DNA of 36,583 bases from Planctomycetota bacterium (GTDB taxonomy: Bacteria > Planctomycetota > J058). The stretch is from NCBI GenBank assembly GCA_016765095.1, contig JAESQQ010000517.1, forward strand, positions 1 to 36,583, in the 5' to 3' direction. The notes below the pieces were generated by a model. That model did not search any database. It had not been told where the DNA came from and was given only the letters and a program-made list of their open reading frames with translations. The position numbers and the translations under genes were made by a program. Of this stretch, positions 23,754-31,104 are shown piece by piece; positions within the stretch are counted from its first letter, which is position 1; each line of letters begins with the position of its first letter.

Positions 23754-25807
23754 TGAGCGACACGGACACAGCAGCCGCCGCCGAGGAGCGCACGCGCGAG
23801 CAGGCGAGCGGAGTCATCGACCGAACCTACTTCGACATCGTGGCGGATCAGTTCAAGCGCAACCGCCTGGCGGTGGTCGGTCTGCGGGTGATCGTTGCCC
23901 TGATCCTCGTGGCTGTGTTTGCGCCTTTCCTCGCGAACAGTCGCCCGATCGTGTTCAACGGCTACCGCTACAAGAGCTACCTCGAGGCCTACGACCAGCT
24001 CGTCTACGCCCACGGGGACCTGTTCGGTGTCGGACGGGACGGGGAGAAGCTCCAGATTCCCGGTCTCGAGGGCAGCGACGACGCGAATCTAGCCCCAGAG
24101 GACAGAGGCCTCAGCCTGCCCGGCTTAGGGACGGTCTATCAGAACGAGATCAAGGACTGGGACGCGGGGACTCAGACTTGGAAGCAGGTTCGGAACGTCT
24201 CATTCGGTGAGGCCGAGCCGCTCATGAACCGGCTTCGGGTTCGCCTCGAAGAGGAGATCCCCAGCCTCGAGAAGGACAACCTCTGGAAGCGGGGCTACCG
24301 CAAGATCTCCTACCTCAGGACTCGCGGAATCCCCAAGGACATTGAGGCCGACCTCGACGACCTCTTGGTCCTGGCCCGCAAGAACCTCGACGAGGGCTAC
24401 CGCGCCAAGGCCGCCCTCCGCCAGCGTTCGCTCCTTCAGCAGTTCAAGACGCTCCAGGCCGAAGTCTCCGCCGAGGACCGCGAAGCGATCCGCGAGTTCG
24501 CGGCTCGTTACAAGGCGGCCGTCGTCGGCGACTTCCACATGCGACCTCCCGCCGAGCTGGCGGAATACGACGACTTCCTGATCGAGGTCCGGACTCGTTT
24601 GGCCCCCAGTGAGGGTGTCGGCTTGCCTGGGGTCAACTTCGAGTCGCACTGGGACTTCCCGGCGATCCGTCAACTGGAGGCGCTCGAGATCCTGTTCTTG
24701 GTGTTCGTGATCTTGGCCGGGAGCGTTCGGCTCTGGGGTCGCCTGATCCACTGCGAGCGGCCCCAGGACGAGCTGATCCGCAAGGTGATCGTGATCGCGA
24801 TCCTGCCCTTCCTCGTGGCGGGAGCCTGGGCGGTGTTAGTGCCCAGATACAGCGACACGACGGACTATCAGGCCGGGATGGTCAACGGAGATTTGCGAAC
24901 CAACTTCCGGGTCATGGCACCCCTGCGCTACGGCGTCAACGACAACAACCCGAGCAAGAAGTGGACGCCGCCCTGGTGGTTTGGGGACAAGGAGGAGACC
25001 GAGGCGAAGTCGAAGGCTGTCCTGGGCGTGACCCAGCTCGATCGCGACTTGGCCCTGCTTGAGCAGCGGATCGAGAAGCTCAAGACCGTCCCCCCGGGCG
25101 GGGAGGGTGGCTGGAGCTCGTTCCTCGACTTCCTCAACCGTCACCACATGGGCACAGACGGAACGGGTCGAGACCTGACGACGCGCATGATCTGGGGCAG
25201 CCGGATCTCACTCTCGATCGGTTTCGTAGCGGTCGGGATCTATATCTTCATTGGGATCGTGCTGGGTGCCATGGCGGGCTACTTCGGCGGGACGGTCGAC
25301 ATGGTGATCAGCCGGATCATTGAGATCGTGATCTGCTTCCCAACTTTCTTCCTGATCCTGACGGTGATCGCGTTCATTGGTCCGAGCATTTGGAACATCA
25401 TGTTCGTGATCGGAATTACGGGTTGGCCTGGTGTGGCCCGCTTGGTTCGCGGTGAGTTCCTGCGCCTGCGGAGCCGCGACTTCGTCGTCGCTGGCGTCGC
25501 GCTTGGCTTCAGCGACTTGCGCTTGATCTTCCGCCACATTCTCCCTAACGCCCTCGCGCCGGTCCTGGTGGCTGCGACCTTCGGTGTGGCGAGCGCGATC
25601 TTGGTCGAGTCGAGCCTCTCGTTCCTGGGCTTTGGCGTGAAGGTCCCGACCCCGACCTGGGGCTCGGTCCTCAGCTCGGCTCGCGAGAGCTACAAGTTCT
25701 GGTGGATCACGCTCTTCCCGGGCCTCGCGATCTTCCTGACGGTGACGATGTACAACCTCGTCGGCGAGGGAATCCGCGACGCGGTCGATCCCAAGCTGCG
25801 CCAGTAG
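23753..25807 (+). CDS. ABC transporter permease, OppC/DppC-like, with very large insert
   Basis: This 684-residue protein is about twice the usual OppC/DppC length (~300). The N-terminal TM (~40-60) is preceded by FDIVADQFKRNRLAVVGL, typical of the family. The signature HHMGTDGTGRDLTTRMIWGSRISL does not appear until ~464-488. The intervening ~400 residues contain a charged helical region and two extra membrane helices (~311-329, 344-362). The standard core follows, with the EAA loop at ~574-600 (DFVVAGVALGFSDLRLIFRHILPN) and SSLSFLGFGVKVPTPTWGSVL. The insert is matched by a smaller one in the OppB-like partner, so both may form an extra periplasmic assembly around the binding protein. Start GTG 23753 overlaps the stop of the preceding gene. 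Confidence 0.92.
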   Translation: MSDTDTAAAAEERTREQASGVIDRTYFDIVADQFKRNRLAVVGLRVIVALILVAVFAPFLANSRPIVFNGYRYKSYLEAYDQLVYAHGDLFGVGRDGEKLQIPGLEGSDDANLAPEDRGLSLPGLGTVYQNEIKDWDAGTQTWKQVRNVSFGEAEPLMNRLRVRLEEEIPSLEKDNLWKRGYRKISYLRTRGIPKDIEADLDDLLVLARKNLDEGYRAKAALRQRSLLQQFKTLQAEVSAEDREAIREFAARYKAAVVGDFHMRPPAELAEYDDFLIEVRTRLAPSEGVGLPGVNFESHWDFPAIRQLEALEILFLVFVILAGSVRLWGRLIHCERPQDELIRKVIVIAILPFLVAGAWAVLVPRYSDTTDYQAGMVNGDLRTNFRVMAPLRYGVNDNNPSKKWTPPWWFGDKEETEAKSKAVLGVTQLDRDLALLEQRIEKLKTVPPGGEGGWSSFLDFLNRHHMGTDGTGRDLTTRMIWGSRISLSIGFVAVGIYIFIGIVLGAMAGYFGGTVDMVISRIIEIVICFPTFFLILTVIAFIGPSIWNIMFVIGITGWPGVARLVRGEFLRLRSRDFVVAGVALGFSDLRLIFRHILPNALAPVLVAATFGVASAILVESSLSFLGFGVKVPTPTWGSVLSSARESYKFWWITLFPGLAIFLTVTMYNLVGEGIRDAVDPKLRQ

Positions 25808-25813
25808 TCCGCC

Positions 25814-26491
25814 GTGCGCGAGATCCTGCGGGGCTTCTTCGTCTGCGACAGCCGGGCGGAGTTCATTTCGCTCTTCCTATGGGTCGGGCTCGTCGTCTGC
25901 GGGCTGACGATCTACTCCAAGGTCCAGGGCGAGCCCTACGGGCTCGGCGACACGATCGTGCTGGCCTGGGCCGGCGGAATGCTCGTCTCTTCGGCGGGAC
26001 TCAAGTGGGACTTCTTCGGGGCTCGCTGGCTAGGGGTGGCCTGTCTGCTGCTCTCCGCGTGCTCCTCCTGGTTGTTCAACCTCCTCCGCCAGGAGGTCTC
26101 GTTCGGGACTCTCTTTGGGTTCGTGCTCCTCGGCTGGGCGATTCAACTCGTCCGCCTAGACTTCGAGAGGGAAGACCTCGAGCTTCACGTGAAGGCTTTT
26201 GGCGGGGTGCTCGCGGCCTTCGTGACGAACGGGGTCGTGCCGCCCAAGGAGCTCGGTGATCCCTGCGTCGAGGCCGCGCTCAAGTACCACTTACGTCGGC
26301 ACACGGGCGACTGGGCGCAATGTGTCGAGGAGCTCTGCGAGAAAACGCGAGCGCTGGAGATCCTGCTGAAGGACACCCTCATGCCCCCGAGCCACGAGGA
26401 GCTGCACGAGCGCGCGCAGAGGGAGTCCTCGGACGAGGCGCCGCCGTCGGACGCGGAAGGAGCCGGCTCAGAGGAGTCGAGTCCGCTCTAG
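25814..26491 (+). CDS. Small membrane protein of peptide-transporter operon, unknown function
   Basis: GTG 25814 lies 6 bp after the OppC-like stop, so this is the last gene of the operon. The 225-residue product has four probable membrane helices within residues ~18-120 (FISLFLWVGLVVCGLTIY; IVLAWAGGMLVSSAGL; WLGVACLLLSACSSWLF; FGTLFGFVLLGWAIQLV). They are followed by a soluble domain (~125-195) with three cysteines in charged context, then an acidic, Ser/Pro-rich tail. I do not recognise the family. Its position suggests an accessory role in transporter assembly or regulation, which is inference only. Confidence 0.75.
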   Translation: MREILRGFFVCDSRAEFISLFLWVGLVVCGLTIYSKVQGEPYGLGDTIVLAWAGGMLVSSAGLKWDFFGARWLGVACLLLSACSSWLFNLLRQEVSFGTLFGFVLLGWAIQLVRLDFEREDLELHVKAFGGVLAAFVTNGVVPPKELGDPCVEAALKYHLRRHTGDWAQCVEELCEKTRALEILLKDTLMPPSHEELHERAQRESSDEAPPSDAEGAGSEESSPL

Positions 26492-26532
26492 GGCAGAGCG
26501 CGCGGCAAGCGCACACCAGGGCCGGGGCTGAG

Positions 26533-26585
26533 AGGCTACACGTGTAGCCTTCGGCGGGAGGCAGGAAGGCTACACGTGTAGCCTT
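26533..26585. promoter_or_regulatory. Two copies of a perfect 18-20 bp palindrome
   Basis: AGGCTACACGTGTAGCCT occurs at 26533-26550 and again, extended to AAGGCTACACGTGTAGCCTT, at 26566-26585. The copies are 34 bp apart, about three helical turns. They lie between the convergent ends of the membrane-protein gene (plus) and the hypothetical gene (minus). As RNA each could fold into a 7-8 bp stem with an ACGU loop and symmetric A/U ends, so paired bidirectional terminators are likely. A dimeric DNA-binding site with E-box-like CACGTG core is the alternative. Confidence 0.7.
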
Positions 26586-26595
26586 GGCTGCCGAC

Positions 26596-27438
26596 TCAGG
26601 CCGCGAGGAGGACGTTCGTGGCGTAGATCAGGAGGCCGCGGCGGGCGGCCTTCGCGGTCGGGTGGACCCGCGTGACGGTCTTGCGCGTGCCGGTTTGGCG
26701 AACGAGGTAGACGGTCATGTCGCTGTCGAGGTAGTAGCGGTGAAGCGCTTCGCCGGCGGGGACGGGGGTGCGAAAATCCTCTTCAAGCCAGGCCACACGC
26801 TCGAGGCCGCTCGCGGCTTGGAGGATCTCGCGGACTTCCTCGCCGGAGAGTGAGTCTTGGCTGCCGCGCTGATAGCTGCCGGACTCCAGGCGGGGCTCGA
26901 GGCGCAGGAGGCCTTCGCGGGCCTTGCCGTCCTGACCGGTCCGGGGCCCCCGCAGGCGGGGTTGGGGGAGGGTCCGAATCCCGCGAGCCCGCAGCTTTAG
27001 CCAGAGGCTCTGCTGGCGGCGCAGGGGGGCTAGCTCCATGGAGTCGGCGAGGTCGAGGCGCCCGTAGGGCTCGTAGCCTTCGCTCCCGAAGTCGCGGGGC
27101 TCGAGGCAGGTCAAGTATTCGACGCTGTGGCGGCCGGTGACGCGGCGCTGGAAGCAGCGGAACTCGTCGAAGGGCCCGGCCTTAAAGAGTAGGAGAGAGC
27201 CCATGGCCGAGGCCAAGCGGAGCTCGAAGGGGAGCAGCCTTCGTCGTTCAGCCTCTGCGGTCGCTCCGACCGACGCCGTGACGACTGCGCCCTCGCGGCG
27301 CTGAAGGCGTGGGTGGCGCCCGCTGGGGCAGACCTCGCCGCGCTTCTCCATCAGCTTCCGAGCCCAGGCTCGTGAGCCAAAGCGGGCCGTTGCTTCTCGC
27401 TTAGGGCGCTGAGCCCCGCTCTCTGCTTGCTGATCCAC
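26596..27438 (-). CDS. Hypothetical protein (280 aa)
   Basis: I do not recognise this family. The chain is basic in its first ~70 residues, which may be partly untranslated because GTG 27438 lacks a good ribosome site; ATG 27351 is an alternative. The later part looks folded: LPFELRLASAMGSLLLFKAGPFDEFRCFQRR, SVEYLTCLEPRDFG, then a C-terminal beta-like segment RYYLDSDMTVYLVRQTGTRKTVTRVHP. No signal peptide, membrane helix or catalytic motif is evident. It converges with the peptide-transporter operon and lies upstream of, and divergent from, the tRNA-Pro gene. Codon pattern (GC-rich third positions) matches the chromosomal genes around it, so it is likely outside the island. Confidence 0.6.
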   Translation of the reverse strand: MDQQAESGAQRPKREATARFGSRAWARKLMEKRGEVCPSGRHPRLQRREGAVVTASVGATAEAERRRLLPFELRLASAMGSLLLFKAGPFDEFRCFQRRVTGRHSVEYLTCLEPRDFGSEGYEPYGRLDLADSMELAPLRRQQSLWLKLRARGIRTLPQPRLRGPRTGQDGKAREGLLRLEPRLESGSYQRGSQDSLSGEEVREILQAASGLERVAWLEEDFRTPVPAGEALHRYYLDSDMTVYLVRQTGTRKTVTRVHPTAKAARRGLLIYATNVLLAA

Positions 27439-27598
27439 TTCGACCCCCCCTGCGGCCGTCCTCTGACCTGCGTCCTATCGGCAGGGGGCCTTTCGGACCT
27501 GAGCGAGAAAAGGGAACGGGCTCCCTTTCGGAAAGACTCCTCTGGTTCTGCAGCGCCTCTACCTCCGAGCGCATGCCCCCCGTAGAATCCCGCCCTTA

Positions 27599-27672
27599 CG
27601 GGCGGTAGCGCAGCCTGGTAGCGCACGTGCTTTGGGAGCATGAGGTCGGAGGTTCGAATCCTCTCCGCCCGA
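27599..27672 (+). tRNA. tRNA-Pro (anticodon UGG)
   Basis: A full cloverleaf can be drawn: acceptor CGGGCGG/CCGCCCG, D-arm GCGC/GCGC with loop AGCCTGGTA, anticodon arm CGTGC/GCATG with loop TTTGGGA (anticodon TGG), variable AGGTC, T-arm GGAGG/CCTCT with loop TTCGAAT, discriminator A. CCA is not encoded. This copy is intact and serves as the attachment site of the island that follows; the 3' 44 nt are duplicated at the far end of the island. Confidence 0.95.
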
Positions 27673-27707
27673 TCCTGCAGGGCAGTCACTTAGGTGGTTG
27701 CCCTGCT
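27629..27707 (+). repeat. Left attachment repeat (tRNA 3' end plus terminator)
   Basis: Positions 27629-27674 are identical over 46 bp to 35917-35962. After a two-base difference the match continues through the terminator hairpin to 27707, with one further mismatch (79 bp, three mismatches in all). It begins in the anticodon stem (GCTTTGGGAG), the usual crossover zone for tyrosine recombinases that target tRNA genes. Confidence 0.9.
27677..27706 (+). terminator. Rho-independent-type hairpin downstream of tRNA-Pro
   Basis: GCAGGGCAG (27677-27685) pairs with TTGCCCTGC (27698-27706), with one G-U pair and a 12-nt loop, followed by TTCGTTTC. It lies 4 nt after the tRNA. The right-hand copy at 35965-35994 has the fully paired version. 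Confidence 0.75.
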
Positions 27708-27720
27708 TCGTTTCAGGGCC

Positions 27721-27742
27721 TCGGACCACATTTGGACCACAG
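27721..27742 (+). repeat. 11-bp tandem repeat, left island end
   Basis: TCGGACCACAT and TTGGACCACAG are adjacent 11-bp units starting 14 bp after the left attachment repeat. Three units of the same motif in the same orientation occur at the right end (35772-35804). One helical turn per unit suggests arm-type recombinase sites. Confidence 0.65.
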
Positions 27743-27804
27743 AGCCCCACTCCCAGTCCCCAAGGCCTGTTGGTCTATCTTCCTCGCGCGCGGGGTTGAG
27801 ATCT

Positions 27805-27941
27805 ATCTTCACATCTTCACGGATCGCCCAGAAGCCAGCACTGGAAGGACCTACAGCCTGTGAAGATCCGCCGAGGGATCTTCACGCCATGTTCACGCCC
27901 ACTCGAAAGCCGCGCCCCTCCTGGCCTACAGGCGTGAAGAT
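27805..27941. repeat. ATCTTCAC/GTGAAGAT octamer array, left island end
   Basis: ATCTTCAC occurs in tandem at 27805-27812 and 27813-27820. It appears as a palindromic pair, GTGAAGATCC (27860-27869) with GGATCTTCAC (27876-27885), and once more as GTGAAGAT at 27934-27941. A related TGTTCACG sits at 27890-27897. The 27708-28021 stretch has no gene I can support; an ORF across it is low-complexity and lacks protein character. Confidence 0.7.
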
Positions 27942-28021
27942 CCGTGTGGGCGAGATGCAGCCCGCTGAGCGAATGTTCGCTCGGGACATCCTAGGGGTCG
28001 GATTGGGCAGCGAGAGGCCGA

Positions 28022-28273
28022 CTAGGCCCGCGAGACGGCGTCCCTGCTCAGAGGGAAGAGGATCGGAGTCCCCGTCTCCTCAAGGCGCGCCGTCGCTTCG
28101 TCAAGGAGGCCTCGAACCGCCCGCGCCGAGAGACGAACCCCCTACTCCACCAGCCCCCGGAGGATCCGGCGCTCTGCCTCAGGCATGAACGCCATGGGCG
28201 AGGCCGTGGGCACCCGCGCGCGCGGCATAACTGCCTCGGTGAGGAACGACACCTTGTTCCCGCGCAGCTCCAT
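28022..28273 (-). pseudogene. Possible small gene interrupted by an in-frame TAG
   Basis: From ATG 28273 the minus strand reads MELRGNKVSFLTEAVMPRARV... to MPEAERRILRGLVE, then TAG (28142-28144). The same frame continues as protein-like, amphipathic sequence, GVRLSARAVRGLLDEATARL, to a stop at 28022. The character on both sides is similar, so this may be an 83-residue gene with one nonsense mutation. I do not recognise it. Equally it may be chance in GC-rich DNA; no good ribosome site is seen. Confidence 0.3.
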
Positions 28274-28328
28274 GAGATCGAAGGGCGCGCCCCTTCTCGC
28301 AGCGCACCTAGCGGCTACGCTCGGCGCC

Positions 28329-28493
28329 ATGGACGAGGACGACAACAACACCAAACCGACCCCGCGCCGGCCCGCTCGAGGAAGCAGCTGGATCGAGTTC
28401 TACCCGCTCGTGCGGCGCTCGGTAGCAGTGGGTCTTCGCGCAGAAGCCCACGCCCGCCCCCTCGCCGTAGGGATGCGCCCCGTCTTTCGCTAG
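28329..28493 (+). CDS. Possible small protein (54 aa)
   Basis: ATG 28329 opens with MDEDDNNTKPTPRRPARGSSWIEFYPLVRRSVAVGL: an acidic start, a basic linker and a short amphipathic segment. The codon choice at the start (GAC/GAG/AAC) looks like a real gene start, but there is no clear ribosome site and the frame extends upstream. It overlaps nothing better. Low confidence. Confidence 0.25.
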   Translation: MDEDDNNTKPTPRRPARGSSWIEFYPLVRRSVAVGLRAEAHARPLAVGMRPVFR

Positions 28494-28592
28494 CAAAGAG
28501 GCGTTCCTTGGCCGACAAACTAGTCCCGCCGGAATAGTTGTCAGACGATGGCTCGATACTGCGCAATCGAGGACCGAGTCCCTGGAGGGCCC

Positions 28593-29120
28593 ATGAAATC
28601 TGAACTCGTCTTGTCCGCGAAAACCGTGCACCCCAGCGAAGGCCAGTCGCAGTCGGAGTTCGCTTCAGAACTGAGCGAGGCCATGAGGCACGTGCTCACC
28701 GAGGTAGGAGCCTGGCCGTCCGCTGGGCTAGCGGGGGTTTCTGGACAGGCGGCTTTGGTGGCCGCTCGCTTGGCAGAGACGACGGGCTATTCACCTGGAG
28801 TCCCCGCGGTCGAGGTGGCTGCGAACGCCTTTCAAGGTCACTTGACTGTGAAGGTCGAGCCGAGAGCAATGCTGCTGCCTCTCCTCGCAGTCGAGGACAG
28901 TCCCGCGATCGAGTCTGAGCCCTTGTTTCACCAGGAGTCACAAGATTCGGCGCTCTGCTTTCAGGACCGACCTCGTCACCAAAACAACCAGGGGCGACAT
29001 CCCGTCACGAAGTCCGCGCTACGCTCGACGCCACACACGTTTGCGGAGCAGTGTCGGGATGTCGCCCCTACGTATAACACGCAGCAATCGCTCGTAACCC
29101 ACTGCAAGGTAGTCGCTTAG
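28593..29120 (+). CDS. Hypothetical island protein
   Basis: ATG 28593 is preceded by TGGAGGG at good spacing, giving 175 residues. I do not recognise it. The first ~125 residues have reasonable protein character (QSEFASELSEAMRHVLTEVGAW; GVSGQAALVAARLAETTGYSPGV; FQGHLTVKVEPRAMLLPLL). The last ~45 residues coincide with an 80-bp inverted-repeat unit (28990-29069) and read like untranslated sequence, so the original C-terminus may have been replaced by that insertion. No signal peptide or membrane helix is seen. Confidence 0.45.
   Translation: MKSELVLSAKTVHPSEGQSQSEFASELSEAMRHVLTEVGAWPSAGLAGVSGQAALVAARLAETTGYSPGVPAVEVAANAFQGHLTVKVEPRAMLLPLLAVEDSPAIESEPLFHQESQDSALCFQDRPRHQNNQGRHPVTKSALRSTPHTFAEQCRDVAPTYNTQQSLVTHCKVVA
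28990..29069. repeat. 80-bp unit with perfect 15-bp terminal inverted repeats (MITE-like)
   Basis: AGGGGCGACATCCCG (28990-29004) is repeated exactly as its reverse complement at 29055-29069, enclosing 50 bp. Clean 15-bp ends with no internal gene look like a miniature inverted-repeat element. A large RNA hairpin is the alternative. No target-site duplication is apparent at its borders. Confidence 0.55.
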
Positions 29121-29156
29121 GTTATCGGCGAGGCCTCGCCGTCTGTTCGTGACGGT

Positions 29157-29723
29157 CTAGGGCCTCTCGCCTGCGGCTCCGAACAGCTTGAGCATCTTGT
29201 TCAGCGCTCTGATCCGGCCGAACTGATTGCAGACTGCCTGCCCCTTCTCGAGTGCGCCTTCGCTCGCGTCCAGCAGCCCCTTCACGTCGCGCACCACCTT
29301 CGCCCTCTCTGAGTGCCCGTCCCAGGCCGCGACCTTTAGCGCAATCAGGTGGCCGACACCAATCACGCGAATCGTCTCGCTGCCTGGCAGAAACTGTTGC
29401 GCCCGATCGATTGCGTCCCGTGCAAGCGGTTGCAAGTCGCCGCCCATGCTATTGGTGCTATTGCGAAAGTTGACGATCTGAACGAGCTGCTCTTCGAACC
29501 ACACGTCCACAACCCCGCCAAGCGGATCGAGGTGTTCCGGTTCCCGCAGTTCGACCTTGAACCCAGCGTCGCTGGCGCGCTTGGCAATCCCCTTGAGGTC
29601 CTCAAGGTGGACGGCAACGCCCAGGTCCAGGTCGTCTGTGGGTCGGTCGTAGCCGTGAACGAGCATTGCCCAAGCTCCGATCAGGGCGAAGTCCGCCCCT
29701 TCGGCAGCGACGAAACCCGCCAC
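29157..29723 (-). CDS. Nucleotidyltransferase-fold protein (MNT/AbiEii-like superfamily)
   Basis: This 188-residue protein has the polymerase-beta-type nucleotidyltransferase signature near its N-terminus: FALIGAWAMLVHGYDRPTDDLDLGV, with the metal pair D31-x-D33, and a third acidic site in GGVVDVWF (D73). The usual G-S/G-G helix start is GAW here. Such proteins, of the 'nucleotidyl transferase AbiEii/DUF6036-like' kind, commonly act as toxins or solitary enzymes in accessory regions, adding nucleotides to RNA or protein. The C-terminal half (LIALKVAAWDGHSERAKVVRDVKGLL) matches the conserved helix that holds a K-x-x-A and R-x-K-D pattern. GTG 29723 is the first usable start; protein-like sequence (TLTLEGFELAEQ) continues a few codons upstream and touches the preceding small gene, so the true start may be further up. 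Confidence 0.7.
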   Translation of the reverse strand: MAGFVAAEGADFALIGAWAMLVHGYDRPTDDLDLGVAVHLEDLKGIAKRASDAGFKVELREPEHLDPLGGVVDVWFEEQLVQIVNFRNSTNSMGGDLQPLARDAIDRAQQFLPGSETIRVIGVGHLIALKVAAWDGHSERAKVVRDVKGLLDASEGALEKGQAVCNQFGRIRALNKMLKLFGAAGERP

Positions 29724-29752
29724 CTGCTCAGCGAGTTCGAAGCCTTCGAGGG

Positions 29753-29917
29753 TCAGCGTGCCGCGCGCTGCGCGGTGAGGGCGGCACGAAGGCGCGCGCG
29801 GCGAGCGACGAGCCCTGCTTCGCGCTGAGCACGAACGTGCGCAGGAAGGGCGCGCTCGGCCGCTTCTTGCTTGCGGCGAGAGGCGTCTGCACTCTTGCTA
29901 GGGATCTGCCCGTCCAT
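29753..29917 (-). CDS. Small basic protein upstream of nucleotidyltransferase
   Basis: This is a 54-residue ORF (MDGQIPSKSADASRRKQEAAERAL...) ending 29 bp before the nucleotidyltransferase GTG and overlapping its possible longer form. It is almost entirely helical, rich in Arg and Ala. Its place directly before a nucleotidyltransferase fits a toxin-antitoxin or two-gene module, but the sequence matches no antitoxin family I know. Another frame is also open here, so coding is uncertain. Confidence 0.4.
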   Translation of the reverse strand: MDGQIPSKSADASRRKQEAAERALPAHVRAQREAGLVARRARLRAALTAQRAAR

Positions 29918-29995
29918 GACGCAAGCATAGAGCCATCGGTGCGGGGCTGTCCAGGGGCAATTGTCTCGCGCTAGGCGCAAGCTTGTCGGTCACAG

Positions 29996-30361
29996 CTACG
30001 ACCTCCGGCCGCGGACTGGGCCCAGGGAAGTCACAACGCCTGAGGCGTCCCGGAGTTTCGCCCAGTTGAGGCGAGCGTCGGTGACCCCCTCGGGTGTCGA
30101 GCTGGCGGAGAAGAGGGCGCTCTTGATCTCGCCCAAGGCGTCCTCGACCTGCTCCCGCGTCCAGTGCTGGAAGCGTGCGAGGCGCTGCGCCACGAGGTCG
30201 ACGAGCTCGCTCGAGCAAACGCCGACCTCGGTTCCCGAGCGGCGGTGCACCGCGACCGGGTCCGCGCCGGGTGCGATCCGCCAGGTGAAGCCCCCGCGGT
30301 GCGCTTCGTGCGCACAGCGGCCAGCAAGCACGTAGTCTACGCAAGCCGCGAGGCCGATCAC
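29996..30361 (-). CDS. Hypothetical island protein (121 aa)
   Basis: GTG 30361 overlaps the stop of the upstream coiled-coil gene (GTGA arrangement), which supports both starts and coupled translation. I do not recognise it. It has an N-terminal stretch with His/Cys (CVDYVLAGRCAHEAHRGGF) and a central amphipathic helix (SSELVDLVAQRLARFQHWTREQVEDALGEIKSAL). It is soluble and probably cytoplasmic. It is the last gene of the minus-strand island cluster. Confidence 0.55.
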   Translation of the reverse strand: MIGLAACVDYVLAGRCAHEAHRGGFTWRIAPGADPVAVHRRSGTEVGVCSSELVDLVAQRLARFQHWTREQVEDALGEIKSALFSASSTPEGVTDARLNWAKLRDASGVVTSLGPVRGRRS

Positions 30362-31104
30362 GCGGACGCTCTCCAGTCCGCGTAGAGCTGATTGACGGCG
30401 CGGGGCTCTCGACCCATGCCGGCGCGCGCGCCGCGAGAGTCCTCGTAGGCAGTGAGGTAGGCCTGGCCAGCTTCAGCAACTGCCACCTTCGCTTGCCCGA
30501 TCGAGGTCTGCTCCGCGAACTCTGCCCGCTTAATCAGGCCTGTGGCGCGCCTTCGGTTGGCGGCCGAGGGGTGCTTCCCGGCAGCCCTGGCGGACTCTCG
30601 CAGTCCGTCTGAGAACGGCTTGCCGCCCTGCACGTCGACGAGCCGCGAGTGCACGTTGCGGAATGCCACCTCGGCGGCTTCGAGCGCCTGATCGGTCTCT
30701 CCGATCGAGAAGAACACGCTCGGCCGCAGCTGACGAAGCCGCTTCTCGATCATGTAGGGGCGGTTCCCGAGCGTCGAAGCCTCGCCCAGCTGCTCGTCCA
30801 CCGCGGCCTTGGCGTCAATGACCGCCTGCTCCAAGACGGGGATCCTCTCGTGCGCCTCTCGGACAGCGTCACGAGCTCGGGGCAGCTCCTCAAGGAGCGC
30901 GCTGACTTCGGCGTCTTCCTGTCGCTGCTGAAGGATCTGATCCCGCAGCTGTCCGACCTCGTCCAGGTCTGCCGCCGACATGCCAGCGAGGTCGGGCTTC
31001 TTACCGTCTGCGATCGCGATCGCGGCCAAGTTGATCTTGGCGGCGCGTTCAGCGGCTGAGGCTGCGACCTCGGCTCGGGCGGCTTGGAGTGGGTCTTGGG
31101 TCAT
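30358..31104 (-). CDS. Coiled-coil island protein (248 aa)
   Basis: ATG 31104 has a GAGGTG ribosome site. The product is overwhelmingly helical and charged, with heptad-like stretches (EVGQLRDQILQQRQEDAEVSALLEELPRARDAVREAHERI) and no membrane segment or catalytic motif. I do not recognise the family. Proteins like this occur in phage structural and scaffolding regions, which suits the terminase-like gene at the head of the cluster, but that is inference. The 264-bp gap upstream (31105-31368) contains nothing I can support as a gene. Confidence 0.6.
   Translation of the reverse strand: MTQDPLQAARAEVAASAAERAAKINLAAIAIADGKKPDLAGMSAADLDEVGQLRDQILQQRQEDAEVSALLEELPRARDAVREAHERIPVLEQAVIDAKAAVDEQLGEASTLGNRPYMIEKRLRQLRPSVFFSIGETDQALEAAEVAFRNVHSRLVDVQGGKPFSDGLRESARAAGKHPSAANRRRATGLIKRAEFAEQTSIGQAKVAVAEAGQAYLTAYEDSRGARAGMGREPRAVNQLYADWRASA

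Noticed and set aside
27805-27941. Possible CRISPR array from repeated octamers at the island end
   Set aside because: Repeats are only 8-10 bp, in both orientations and unevenly spaced, and no cas gene is present.
27694-28188. Open frame at the left island end
   Set aside because: It runs through the repeat arrays, is Pro/Ser/Arg-rich without protein character, and has no ribosome site.
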